A stretch of 64,000 nt of DNA from Nilaparvata lugens (lineage: Eukaryota; Arthropoda; Insecta; Hemiptera; Delphacidae): contig NC_052518.1 of assembly GCF_014356525.2 (NCBI RefSeq), positions 99,764,380 to 99,828,379 of the forward strand, written 5' to 3'. The position numbers were made by a program, and so were the translations under genes. Below, piece by piece: positions 45,809 through 56,261 of this stretch (position 1 is its first letter; every line of letters starts with the position of its first letter). The notes under the pieces are model-generated. The model was not told the DNA's origin and searched no databases. It worked only from the letters and a program-made list of their open reading frames with translations.

Positions 45809-46208
45809 AATAATGAGAACTAGAGAAATCAGACACGCCATTCAAGCAACATCTTAAAAATGAAAATTTAACTGATTAACTACTATTTATGATTTGTTTC
45901 CATCAATCTATACTATCTGATTATGACTGACATCATTCAATGAGAAGTTGGCACACATGAACTCTATTTTTTGATAGTTTATACGATTTATTAATCTTCA
46001 AAGACAAGAAATAATGAGAGCTAGAGAAATGGTAAATGCCATTCAAGAAACATTATAGAAATAAATATTCAACAAATTAATTCCTATTTATGATTTGTTT
46101 TTATCGATCAATATTATTTGATTATGACTAACATTATCCAATGAGAAGTTTGCACACATAATTGAACTCTATTTTTTGATCATTTATACGATTTATTAAT
46201 CTTCAAAT
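45809..46208. repeat. Tandem duplication, about 201-bp unit, two copies
   Basis: AATAATGAGAACTAGAGAAAT at 45809 and a one-base variant at 46010 start the two units. Both continue with GCCATTCAAG, CTATTTATGATTTGTTT, CAATGAGAAGTT and ATACGATTTATTAATCTTCA. The first unit begins 18 bp upstream of the splice acceptor of the 45636-45790 exon. Confidence 0.88.
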
Positions 46209-46215
46209 TTCTCTA

Positions 46216-47168
46216 AGGCTAGTTTCACACTCATTCGGTTCGTTTCGTTTTCGGCAAATTCCGATAAGTGTGAAACGGTAATTCGGTTTGAATTCGGTAC
46301 CGAATAGAAACCGCATAGAACCGAACGCCCACTTGACTCTAATAAATTCCATCAGGTTTCAATTCGTTGCTAGCGAGAGGCTACTTTCACAAACTTTCGG
46401 TTCGGTTCGTTTTCGGCAAATTCCGATAAGTGTGAAACGATGATTCGGTTTGAATTCGGTACCGAATAGCAACCGCATAGCACCGAACGCCCCCTCGACA
46501 CGAATAGGTTTCATCATATTCGAATTCGTTGCTAGGGAAACAGGAAAAAACAAAGTCTTTTACACACGCTTGCCTCCTTTGTTTTTATTTTAACCTGATA
46601 TCGTGATTATCCATTTTTTTTCAAAATTTTCCAAGTCAAAATCATTTGGTCAATTCATTTCTGTTACTTCACAGGAACATTTTTTTCTCAATGAATAGTT
46701 TGCTAAAAAAATATGAAAGTTATAAATTAAAACTCAGGGAGAATTTATATTTATTTATTTTTTTAATTTTTCCACGAATATTACATTATTCCATCAATGA
46801 TGAGAAGAGATGAAGTTTATATACCATGTGTCAAAACAAGGAACAAATTTTCAATTGAAAAAAAATCTCTCTGAACATCCAAAATTAACATCATCAAAAA
46901 GAAACTATTCAAATAATTCACAATTTTTAATCAACTTTAAAATTTTGTTGTTCATGAAATAACATCTTACAATTTAACACCAGCTGTTATATTTAAATAT
47001 ACCAGCATGAACTGTGAAAATCCAAACACACATGTGTTTGAGAAGAAAATAAGAAAATACATATTTAGAACCGTACGAATTAAAACCTGACATGTATGCA
47101 AGCCTCATTCGTTTTCGGTAACGAATCGAACCGAACCGAATGAAACCGAATGCGTGTGAAGCTTGCCT
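46216..47168. mobile_element. DNA-transposon-like element, terminal region duplicated at one end
   Basis: The ends are AGGCTAGTTTCACACTCATT and a complement ending GTGTGAAGCTTGCCT. The left subterminal block (TTCGGTTCG, GGCAAATTCCGATAAGTGTG, TTCGGTACCGAATAG, CCGAACGCCC) is tandemly duplicated at about 46379. Many TTCGGT/ACCGAA half-sites mark both ends. The middle is AT-rich and non-coding. Confidence 0.88.
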
Positions 47169-48182
47169 AACAGAAATTATGGAGGTGACTCTGTATCTGA
47201 AGGAATAGCTGACCGATCACTGAAGATGACTTCTGTTCGGACCAAGACTTTTCCAAAGAAGTCACTATTATTGAACACTCTGCACTGCCACAAACATTGT
47301 GCTCCGTGCATTTTTTGAGTTCATCAAGAATTTCCAGTATTGAAAAAAATCTAGCTAATTTTAATCAAAAATACAAAAAGAAACTGATACAAACTCTACA
47401 GAAACTGAAGAACTTAGTCACATTGCAATAATCTACTATGAACAGTACTCTCAACAACTGTAGTAAGTTTTTTATGATCAATATTCAAATTTACGACGCA
47501 TTTCTATAACCCGGTTGCTCTCTATACATATTCTCTCAAATATTAATCGAATCATGCAATGTTTTTGAATAAAATTGCCAAATCTGGTAACTGAACAGTT
47601 TTTATCTATTTCCACCCGCTCACATTTTCTCTGTCTCGTTTACAAAAGACGATTCTGTTGTAAATTTAAAAAAAATTAAAATTATTTTGAGAGAATAAAA
47701 ATTCTCTCAATCGGTAGGACCCAACAACTGTTAAAATCTTCTTCAACTCACTCACACTATCTCTGTTTATTCTTCAACAGACGATTCAAATCTTTTTCTT
47801 GAACATTAGCTCGAAAACTGTTACAATCTTTTTTCACTTGCTCACATTATTTCTGTTCCGGTTTCAATAGACGATGGAAAATTTACTTTCGATCAGCTGC
47901 TACTCAAAGGATGAATATTAATCCTTTTTCAAGGGGTTTCAGTGAGATTTCAGAGGTGAGACCCGTACCAAAAGAGAGTGCTTGTATTACGAACCTACTA
48001 TACAACAAACTCAATTAAGGAACGTCAGCGAGTTATCCTAGTGATGAGACCTGTTCGAAGAGAATTTTTTAATCACGATGCTACTGTAATCTATCAAATT
48101 TGTTGAAGCCGTTTTCGAGTTCCATCGGACATATAAACAGACGTACTGATATACAAACATACATAAATTTCCTGCTTGATAT

Positions 48183-48256
48183 AATAGGATGACTGCCTCT
48201 ACTTTTCATAGAGAGCGAAGTTAGGCGCAGTCAGCTCTCTCTTACACTCAACTCTG
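48183..48256 (-). mobile_element. LINE 3' end fragment, family T, copy 3
   Basis: On the minus strand: GAGTGTAAGAGAGAGCTGAC, TGCGCCTAACTTCGCTCTC, GAGGCAGTCATCC. More diverged than the 57160 copy. Confidence 0.5.
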
Positions 48257-48452
48257 TGTTACATGATAACAATTCAAAAAAAGTACAAATTAATAATTTT
48301 AAGACAAGAGAATGATCCAAATCAGAAAGAAGAAGATAAACAATATCACAGAGAAAAGAAATCTTAAGAAGATATCCCATGGCATATGTCATTTATGTTC
48401 CAAGTTTCAAGCCGTTTCTTGTTAACTCAAGCCGATTACTGCTGATTATTGT

Positions 48453-48656
48453 CATAGCTACCTCTAATACAAGGTCCCGGCCTACGATATTGCAACGTCG
48501 TAGTGTGGTAGGCCTAAAATCTAATACATGATTGGTGGAAAAGATTTTTTAAAATACCAGCTGATCTTATTCACCAAACATGTATTAGATTCTAGACCTA
48601 CCACACTGCGACGTTGCAATACCGAAGGCCGGGGCCTTGTATTAGAGGTGGCTATG
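48453..48656. mobile_element. Hairpin MITE, family C, copy 1, nested in family P
   Basis: The ends are CATAGCTACCTCTAATAC and GTATTAGAGGTGGCTATG, with arms through GATATTGCAACGTCG and AATCTAATACATG. The flanks TTATTGT and CTATTGT are compatible with a 7-bp target duplication with one mismatch. A close copy is at 58020-58217. Confidence 0.9.
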
Positions 48657-48761
48657 CTATTGTCTATTATTACTGGGGTGAGAGTGTAAAAACGGCACAA
48701 TATGAGATCCAGCATCACATAGCTTCACGAAAAACAACTACTAGGATTATCGGATTGAGTT

Positions 48762-49333
48762 ATGGCTGTTCGGTATACATTTTTATTTTTATTTAAATTG
48801 GATAATCTTTTTCAATATAATTGTTAAGATCAATAAAAGAGTGAGAAAAAGTGGCAACTGAAATTTTTATGTGGTCTAATAAGCGAGCTATGGGTTGTTC
48901 AAGTTTTGTTGAACTCCGTTTTCTTTCCAGATCATAAACGGTTTCGAATTTTCCATTAGAGTTTTTTTTTAATACATTTAGTATATCATTTGCTTTGTTC
49001 TAATATGCGTTTTTTCGCAATTTATGCCAAAATAAACAAGTTATAGACTTTTACAAAAATGAGACTTTTTTATTAATGAACAATGTGGGGAATAAAATGT
49101 TTTAGTTTGGAAAGAAACATTTTTTTGAATTTTCTATAGAAGTTCTGTTAATATAGTCGAAACCGTTTATGATCTGGAAAGAGAACGGAGTGTAGCCCTT
49201 CAACAACCCATAACTCGTTTATTGAACCACTTAAAAATTTCAGTTGCCACTTTTTCTCACTCTTATAATGATCTTAACAATTATATTGAAAAAGATTATC
49301 CAATTTAGATAATAAAAAAGTGTACCGAACATT
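48762..49333. mobile_element. Foldback element, family B, copy 2, nested in family P
   Basis: It starts GGCTGTTCGGTATACATTTT and ends AAAAGTGTACCGAAC. Arms include GAGAAAAAGTGGCAACTGAA, GAGCTATGGGTTGTTCAA and complements, as at 33211-33855. Confidence 0.88.
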
Positions 49334-49384
49334 GTAATTTGAAGCATGAAAGCCTCATACCATGAGATAACTTCTTATGCTATA

Positions 49385-50150
49385 TTTTTTACTTTCCTTG
49401 CCCTATTACCATAGGTAAGGAAAGTATTGCTTTCCCAAAAAAATTAAGGTACCCTAATTTCATGTTTTCTATACGTTTCAAGGTCCCCTGAGTCCAAAAA
49501 CATGATTTTTGGGTGTTGGTCTGTGTGTGTATGGGTGTGTGTGTGTGTGTATAAGTGTGTGTATGTCTGTGAACACGACAACTCCATTCCTAATTAACCG
49601 ATTGACTTGACATTTTAAACTTTAGGTCCTTATACCATGAGGATCCGACAATAAGAAATTCAATAAAATTCAATTCAAGATGGCGGAAAAAATGGCGGAT
49701 AATTACTAAAAAACCATGTTTTTCACGTTTTTCTCGAAAACGGCTCTAACGATTTTCTTCAAATTTATACCATGGATAGCTATTCATAAGCCCTATGAAC
49801 TGACATGAGTCTCATTTCTGGAAAAATTGCAGGAGCTCCGTAATATTCTTGAGAAAAATGGCGGATAATTACTAAAAAACCATGTTTTTCACGGTTTTCT
49901 CGAAAACGTCTCTAACGATTTTCTTCAAATTTATACCATAGATAGCTATTTATAAGCCCTATCAACTGACATAAGTCTCATTTCTGGGAAAATTGCAGGA
50001 GCTCCATAATATTCCTGAGAAGAATGAATTTTGTTAAATTTCTATCACGATTTTCTCGAAAAAGACTTGACCGATTTTTTTCAAATTCATACCCTGTATA
50101 GTTATATATCAGCTCTATTTACTGGAATGAGTCTCCTCCCTGAGAAACTA
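49385..50150 (+). repeat. Dispersed repeat, family K, with internal tandem units
   Basis: It starts TTTACTTTCCTTGCCCTATT, then ACCATAGGTAAGGAAAGT (a palindrome), AAATTAAGGTACCC and a TG-rich run. From about 49680 a 167-bp unit (ATGGCGGATAATTACTAAAA, TTTTTCTCGAAAACG, AATTGCAGGAGCTCC) is repeated at 49691 and 49858, with a third, diverged unit from about 50040. The start recurs at 63885 and, inverted, at 10275. Confidence 0.85.
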
Positions 50151-50599
50151 ACAGGGGGTCCACCCCATCCCTAAGAAATTTACTTTGTAACCTCTTTCTC
50201 GTGCGTGAGGTAGGTAGGTAGAGCAGTTTATTCAAAAGAACACATGTCGATATTTTATTTGTCGAACAGCTGTCTGTTTTGACAACTTTCAAAAAATCCT
50301 GAAATTTCATAATTCAAACAAAGGAAAATGTACTCTGAACACAATAACAATAGTATAATCGTAGTTATTTAGCCGCCAATCGGCATAATGTTATTCCCCT
50401 AAATTATCCTCGTTTAAGAATGAGGCTTATAGATCAATGAGCAAGGAAAAGTTGTGTGAGTGTACCACACCAGATTTTTTTATCATAATATCTACTTTCA
50501 TAATAGCATGACGGACGCATTCAAGGATCCAATGTTTCAAAGAACCTCACACGTCAACCGAAGCTTAATGTGTAAGAAGAGGAAGATGATTGAGTTTAC

Positions 50600-50764
50600 C
50601 TGTAGGGCTGTCAACATCGGTGACTTTTTTGCCATCCGCATAAACGGCATAGCCAGTGACCAATGCGGGGTTAGCGGGGCTGGAAGCGGGCTGCCACGTG
50701 ACTAGCAGAGTCCCATCTTGTGGACCTGGCTCTACTTGAATATCAACAGGTGGTTCTGGTAATC
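50600..50764 (-). CDS. Rbp: Rbp exon: first half of an FN3 domain (probably the last FN3)
   Basis: The acceptor is GCCTTCAG before GATTACC, and the donor GTAAAC follows CCTACAG. Incoming phase is 1, outgoing 1, visible residues 1-54 plus the first base of Gly 55. It reads LPEPPVDIQVEPGPQDGTLL, then VTWQPASSPANPALVTGYAV and YADGKKVTDVDSPT. LLVTW is the B strand with the core Trp, and VTGYAVYADGKKV is the C strand with the core Tyr, as in RIM-BP FN3 domains. It lies directly before the linker to SH3-II, so the last FN3 of the usual three is the likeliest. The numbering is inferred, because the preceding exons are outside the window. Confidence 0.95.
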
Positions 50765-50976
50765 CTGAAGGCAATCAATTTACAATCATTCATTCCGATC
50801 AGACATGAATTTTTCTCAGAGTGTTGTTTTTACTGTACCATTGTAGTTCTACATAGCTAAAAATAGAACTAGGGTTCTAGGATAGTTCTAGAACTACTGT
50901 ATCTAGAACTAGGATGCGCAAAGCGGATGGTTGTTTACTCTCCCTTAAAGGGGCTTCTACAATAATTGTTGAAATG

Positions 50977-51172
50977 AAATGGAAATTATTAAGTAACCTT
51001 TTGGAATGTATTGAAGAGTTAATGGGCTATTATAATATTTTTAGAATTAAATGGAAACTATTAAGTACCCTTCTGGAATGTATTGAAGGGTTAATGGGCT
51101 ACTACAATATTTTTAGAATGAAATGGAAATTATTAAGTACTCTTTTGGAATGTATTGAAGTTATGAATTGAT
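50977..51172. repeat. 72-bp tandem repeat, nearly three copies
   Basis: AAATGGAAA occurs at 50977, 51049 and 51121, each followed by TTAAGTA, TTGGAATGTATTGAAG or a close variant and, in the first two units, TTAATGGGCTA. The period is 24 codons, so a plus frame (WKLLSTLLECIE repeated) stays open. Probably not a gene. Confidence 0.92.
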
Positions 51173-51292
51173 GAAACATTTCAAAATTGTACTTGAGATT
51201 ATCTATTTCGTTGTAAAGATATAATAGAATTCAAAAACTATGTATACGGTAATTAAGTTTGTAGCGTGAATGTTGATGTTGTGGAACTTTTC

Positions 51293-51479
51293 CATAATTG
51301 AATAGACTTAAAACGTTGTCAAAAATCCACTTTAATTGAATAAAAATTAATATTTTACAGGAGCATGCTTTCGTGAGTGATGATGTGTGAGCACACACGA
51401 AAGCATGCTCCTGTAAAATATTAATTTTTATTCAATTAAAGTGGATTTTTGACAACTTTTTAAGTCTATTCAATTATGT
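51293..51479. mobile_element. Near-perfect palindrome (about 185 bp) with a hammerhead-like centre
   Basis: The arms are CATAATTGAATAGACTTAAA, TCAAAAATCCACTTTAATTG, ATTTTACAGGAGCATGC and complements, with only a few mismatches. The loop side reads TGATGATGTGTG then CACACACGAAAGC (51378-51404), close to the CUGAUGA / stem II / GAAA order of a hammerhead ribozyme. I infer a Penelope-type snapback. Confidence 0.8.
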
Positions 51480-51627
51480 ATACGGTACTTGAAATAAATA
51501 GAATATTATAAACATAAGCATGATCAATATTTTCTGTGATAAAATTAATTTTCATCACCGCAAATATATTCATGTGAAATAGTTTTTGTGTAGTTGAGAA
51601 GTTGATATTGTGGCAATTATTCATATT

Positions 51628-51840
51628 AAATGAAAAATACTAAGAAATTGTCAAAAACCACAGATTTATTGATACTTAGAAAGACCGGTTTCGGTTATTA
51701 CACAATTGTCAATCTCTGATAAACTCTTTTTTATTAGAATGAGTTTATCAGAGATTGACAATGGTTTTACAACCGAAACCGGTCTTTCTAAGTATCAATA
51801 AATCTGTAATTTTTGACAATTTCTAAGTCTTTTTCATTCA
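51628..51840. mobile_element. Snapback element with AAACCGGT arms
   Basis: The left arm is AATACTAAGAAATTGTC, ATTGATACTTAGAAAGACC and GGTTTCGGTT. The right arm is the complement ending CTAAGTCTTTTTCATT. TTGACAATGGTTTTACAACC then GAAACC (51755-51780) again has the hammerhead-like order. The remnant at 17826-17886 shares its ends. Confidence 0.82.
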
Positions 51841-51904
51841 ACATGTGAAATAGCTTATGAAATAAACCTTCTCCTATCTTATGTTTGTCCTATCATATAA
51901 AACT

Positions 51905-52130
51905 GTTATGCCTAGATCACACTCTTGCCGAGTCACTTGCCGCAAGCACGGAATGGTTGACGAGAGTGTGGATGAAATATATTTGTGAATACTCAGCTCT
52001 TCACTCGCATCAGCTCGACAAAATAACAGCGAAAGCAAGTGAGGGCGAGCGATGGCATAGTAGCCATCCACACTCTTGCGCTCGTCGTTATTTGTACGCA
52101 CTTGACAAGAGTGTGGCGCCGTCATAATAA
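51905..52130. mobile_element. GC-richer inverted-repeat element
   Basis: The ends include CACACTCTTGCCGAGTCAC and CACTTGACAAGAGTGTGG. Inner motifs GAGAGTGTGGATG and CATCCACACTCTTGCGC are inverted, so the CACTCTTG half-site occurs at least four times. Open frames here on both strands reflect the higher GC content. Confidence 0.75.
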
Positions 52131-52579
52131 TTTTCAATAAAAATGCAAATGGAGATTGATAAAGCGAATTACTACATATTTACTTGTACTGAAGTTCTCA
52201 TTTCAAGTGCTAAGCCTTAACTGCAACTTAATTGCAAGCCTTATACTGCAACCCGCGCAGTTTTTCTCTTAGTGACTAATTCTGGATTCTGGCAAGTCTG
52301 GGATCTTTATCAGTTTTGAAAGTCTGATTATAAAAATTGTGAAGCTATTGTTATACAGATGAAGTTATTATGGCTTACTATCAATGGACCCAAAATGGAC
52401 CCAATGGATTTTACGAGTTTTGACTGTTAAGTGCGAATTTGAACACACAAATAATTTGTGAAAAATTTGATTTTTGATTTTGAAACTTCTTCATTGTCCC
52501 ATAAGTTCACACAGCATGGAAGAATTCACAGAATAATTATAAAAACAACTCACTTACTTACATGGGCTACTTTTTTACA

Positions 52580-52820
52580 AATTAAAAAACAATATAAAAA
52601 CCTTATATCAGGTTTTTAAGTACCCTTTATTATTAAAAACTTTAAAATATTCCAACTACTAGTTTCGACCCTAACTTAGGTCATTTTCAACTTGAAAATG
52701 TACGAAGTTAGGTTTCAACTTGAAAATGGTCTAAGTTAGGGTCGAAACTAGTCGTTGAAATATTTTGAAGTTTTTAATAATAAAGGGTACTACAAGGTTT
52801 TTATATTGTTTTTAATTTTT
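52580..52820. mobile_element. Snapback element with GTCGAAACTAGT arms
   Basis: The arms are AAACAATATAAAAACC, TTTATTATTAAAAACTTTAA, ACTAGTTTCGACCCTAAC and complements. CTTGAAAATGGTCTAAG then GGGTCGAAACTAG (52719-52750) is the third plus-strand hammerhead-like order. The AAAGGGTACT motif is shared with 44299-44483. Confidence 0.82.
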
Positions 52821-52999
52821 TAAAATAATTATATTATTCTTCAAAAACAATAAAGCTCAAAGGTATATTACCTGTTTGGGTAAACTTTGAATATAAACTA
52901 TATAGTTTTAAGAAATGAATCTAATTTTCATTTTTCTTATCATTCATCGTTCTCAAATTTTGACATATAGTATTTGTTGCTGGTCAATCGTTCTTATGA

Positions 53000-53120
53000 C
53001 CATATTTGGAATACTTGGGCGTGTCTAACCTCGGCCAATGACAATAGAGCTCAACTCTCATTTGTCAACAGTTATTGGCCAATCCTAGGACTCCACCAAT
53101 ACTATGTATTCTGATGCTCA
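53000..53120 (+). repeat. Foldback family F, partial copy
   Basis: It has ATGACCATATTTGGAATACT, GGGCGTGTC, CGGCCAATGACAATAGAGC, ACAGTTATTGGCCAATCC and GCTCAATGTTCGAGCC, matching 26610-26800 in order. Confidence 0.7.
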
Positions 53121-54069
53121 ATGTTCGAGCCTTTCTGCACGATTTCATGAAACTTGGTCAAGACATTTCAACATGGTCAAGCCGGATACGCTTTAGAAGT
53201 TCGCAATGGAATTATCGGGGACAACTATCGCTATAGAAATCATTATATGTTCCAGGGTACTCGTTGTAATCCGTACCTGTTTTGACAATACTCAAATGTC
53301 TTGACCGAGCTTGGTGATTCTAGCATCAGTTGATTAGAACCCCAGTATACTAGATTGATAAAATGGTGTTACAATCAAAACTAGTATCTCAAATTGTTCC
53401 TATAAATCTGTGTGCTTTTGATAGCATCAAGCCGTTCTATTGAGGTCTCGAAAATATTGATCATACTCATGTTTCGTGATGTGGGCATCATCTTAGGGGA
53501 AGAACGTCAAAATGTCTCTTCAGGTGTCCGTATAGAGCTGGTGATTATTTCTTACACTCTCAGCAAACTGAGAAACAAAGCATCGCGTTAAAATTTCAAG
53601 TAATCATGTTAAAATCGCCTGGTGGTGTACACTCTCCATGGAGGCTTATTTTTGTTCTCAGATTTTCTTAATAATCATAATCTGCAAGGAACATTTTTAT
53701 TTACGTACTCAAACCCTCAAGTAACAAAATGAAATGCCTTCCATGTAATGCTATTTTGAAATTGGAAAGTGAAACTTCCTAAACAATATTAGCCTGTGTT
53801 TCAAGTCAGGTGAATACGAAACTTGTATTTAAGCGAATAGGGATTTTCAATCTGAAACAATAACTGGGCTATCAAAAATAGGAAATGATGGAAATTTGAA
53901 TACGGATGCTTGTATAAACATTTCCCCAGAATTGATATTGTTCGTGATTATAACAATCACAGTTGATTCATTTCTTTTATTTTAACGTATGTTATATTTT
54001 GTTTGTTTTCAGTACAGGGGTTTCTTTTCTAAATAATAAACACATTGTCATTGTTTTATTGTAAGCGTA

Positions 54070-54165
54070 TGGCTTTGAATGGTGGGGAGACCCAAGGGTA
54101 GTTCCACCTCGCCGTATATAGTCCAAAGTTCCCCAATGGGAAACCGGACACTAACGTTATAGTGA
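54070..54165 (-). repeat. SINE-like repeat, family S, copy 2
   Basis: On the minus strand: TATACGGCGAGGTGGAACT, then ACCC, then CTCCCCACCATTC, in the order seen at 10840-10965. Confidence 0.45.
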
Positions 54166-54223
54166 GCACAATACTTTAAATTTAACAGATTGTCATGATT
54201 TAATTATTCGCTTGTATAAAAGT

Positions 54224-54391
54224 GCGTACAGACTTATACGCCACGAACACGCGCATTTCACTTTTCATCAGCTGATGCTATCCTAATTATATCTGTGCCT
54301 GTACAGAAACAGTAAGATACAGATATAATAAGCATAGCATTAGCTGATGGAAAGCGAAATGCGCGTGTCAGGGGCGCATAAGTCTGTAGAC
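54224..54391. mobile_element. Hairpin MITE, family R, copy 3 (complete)
   Basis: GTGCGTACAGACTTATACGCC, read as GTGCGTACAGAC and TTATACGCC, then GCGCATTTCACTTTTCATC and AGCTGATGCTA, with the complement ending AAGTCTGTAGACATC. Confidence 0.88.
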
Positions 54392-54616
54392 ATCTTTACA
54401 TTTTGCAATCCATTGGCTTGGGGTTTGAGTGTAACTTTCTAAAAATTTTGGGTTAAAGTGATCAAATTCCAACCGGAGCTTGAGATTGAATCAGAAAGTC
54501 GTTAGAATTCGCCTCAAAAGGAATAATTTTGGTCAAATACACCTGAAGCTTTGAGACGTCACTCAATTTACCCTCATGTTAACAAGCCTGTTTTGGGAGC
54601 CTTACTACTTACTCTT

Positions 54617-54818
54617 AGGTGTGATGCACACCGGAGAAACGCGTTTCGTGAAAAAAGTTTCAGGAAACGTGAAACGAAAGTTGCTCGCAATCGACTGATA
54701 AGATTAAGCAGGGAACGTTTCTTTTGTATGCATGCGCGAGTGAAACGGATTGCATGAAACAAGTTCCATGAAAGAGGGCTTCACGAAATTTGTTTGTCCG
54801 GTGTGCATCCCGCCTTAG
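54617..54818. mobile_element. MITE-like element rich in GAAAC motifs
   Basis: The ends are TAGGTGTGATGCACACCGG and CCGGTGTGCATCCCGCCTTA. Inside, GAAAC/GTTTC half-sites recur (CGCGTTTCGTGAAA, GAAACGTGAAACG, GGGAACGTTTC, GTGAAACGG, CATGAAACAAG), probably subterminal binding repeats. Confidence 0.8.
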
Positions 54819-55110
54819 TTTTTACAATGAAGAAGAGACATACTTTTGATCATCTTTTCTACGATGATGCCCACATAGGTTTTCCAATTATAAGTAGGAG
54901 ATAAGATGAAATTATAAGAGGAACTATGTGTAGGTAGAACCCACAACTCTTGCAGATAAAGTTTATCAAAAGTCGCTCAGACTGAGCTGTTCAAAAGGTA
55001 CAATAGTAATACAATTTTCAATTTAATGTTCCAATCAAAATCTTCATCATATAAGTTCCAATTTATTTGGATTGATGAATAGAATCATTTTAAACACAAG
55101 ACTATGAAAT

Positions 55111-55484
55111 TTAATATAATCATAGTAACACAGAAAATCTTGTTTCACATTGTCGTGGAGTTCTCGATAGTCCTATTTAGTTGCATGAATAATAATTATG
55201 TCTCTTTCATTTATACCTGTGTTAAGATTTATTCATAGAATGAACATAATCTACTCATGTCTGCTACAGACTCTCTTCCTATTATATTTTACATTACAAT
55301 TTAATATAATCATAGTAACACAGAAAATATTGTTTCACATTGTCGTGGAGTTCACGATAGTCCTACTTAGTTGCATGGAAAATATGTTTCTTTCATTTAT
55401 ACCTGTGTTAAGATCTATTCATAGAATGAACATAAACTACTCATGTCTGCTACAGACTCTCTTCCTATTATATTTCACATTACA
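55111..55484. repeat. Tandem duplication, 190-bp unit, two copies
   Basis: TTAATATAATCATAGTAACA occurs at 55111 and 55301. The copies are almost identical through ACAGACTCTCTTCCTATTA. The open frame at 55198-55518 is a by-product. Confidence 0.93.
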
Positions 55485-56261
55485 TATAGAGTATTGCAGG
55501 TACTTATTGAGCAAGTAGAATCAATATAACTAGTCTCTGCAGAGAGTTTTACAATGATATTATTTGGATGAATTCATTAATTTTCTGCCTCTTATAACAA
55601 TATTGACACAGTGAGCAGTATGGTGGTTGAAGTTTGTATCAGTGTTGAAGCGTTCAATTAATCAATAATTGAAAATTATTACAAAACAGTTATTTTCAGA
55701 CGGCTCTAAAACACCAAGTGACCAAAAAATCGTGATTATTATATGGAGTAGGTGCTGTAAGTATTTCACATATATATAAGAATCATTAGCAACAAAAAAC
55801 ATAAAGTGATTAGATTATATATAAAATTTCGTGCTTATTCCATTAAGAGTAAATAGTACAGAAACATTGAATAAAAAGCAGTGCATTAATGAGTGATTCT
55901 GGACAGTTATGTGAAGGAATATTGTAGAAAAACAGTATTGCTGGGATACCCCAGATAATAAATGCTTGCTGGAAACGAGTGGAAATATTATTGTTTGAAT
56001 ATAACTGCAGCTTGTTCCCCAATTTATCTTAATTCAGGCTCGTTTCTATTGAAGTAATACTGAATAAATAAGCTGGGTCATTTGATCATGATGATAATTT
56101 TGTAACCTTTTTAATGCAAATTTCAAAGTGATTTCAAGTTGAATAGTATTCTTGTTCCACCCAAAATATTCTGTGATCATATTCTCTCTCAATTTAAGAT
56201 GAACAATTTTCTTTTAAAATTCACAAGAACAAATTACAAAATATCCAGTGATTACATCTGT

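Larger units (their letters stand above)
48353..49378. mobile_element. Family P hairpin MITE, copy 3, split by two insertions
   Basis: The left part is AAGAAGATATCCCATGGCAT, then CCGATTACTGCTGATTATTG. The middle is GAGAGTGTAAAAACGGCAC, CATCACATAGCTTCACG. The right part is CATACCATGAGATAACTTC, TTATGCTAT. These correspond in order to 15872-16133. The interruptions are 48453-48656 and 48762-49333. Confidence 0.8.
45791..50599 (-). other. Rbp: Rbp intron
   Basis: It contains a duplication next to the acceptor, a large inverted-repeat element (46216-47168), a family T LINE end, a three-element nest (48353-49378) and a family K repeat (49385-50150). The stretch 47180-48180 has motifs of a dispersed repeat (GTTTTCGAGTTCCATCGGAC, ACAAACATACATAAATTTCC) but no clear boundaries. 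50160-50595 shows nothing. Confidence 0.85.

Noticed and set aside
51874..52137. Overlapping frames of 80-87 codons on both strands
   Set aside because: They lie inside a GC-richer inverted-repeat element. Frames on both strands reflect composition.
54551..54762. Frames on both strands rich in Arg
   Set aside because: They coincide with the GAAAC-rich MITE at 54617-54818.
55198..55518. Plus-strand 106-codon frame with two similar hydrophobic halves
   Set aside because: It is exactly the 190-bp tandem duplication read through. No conserved domain.
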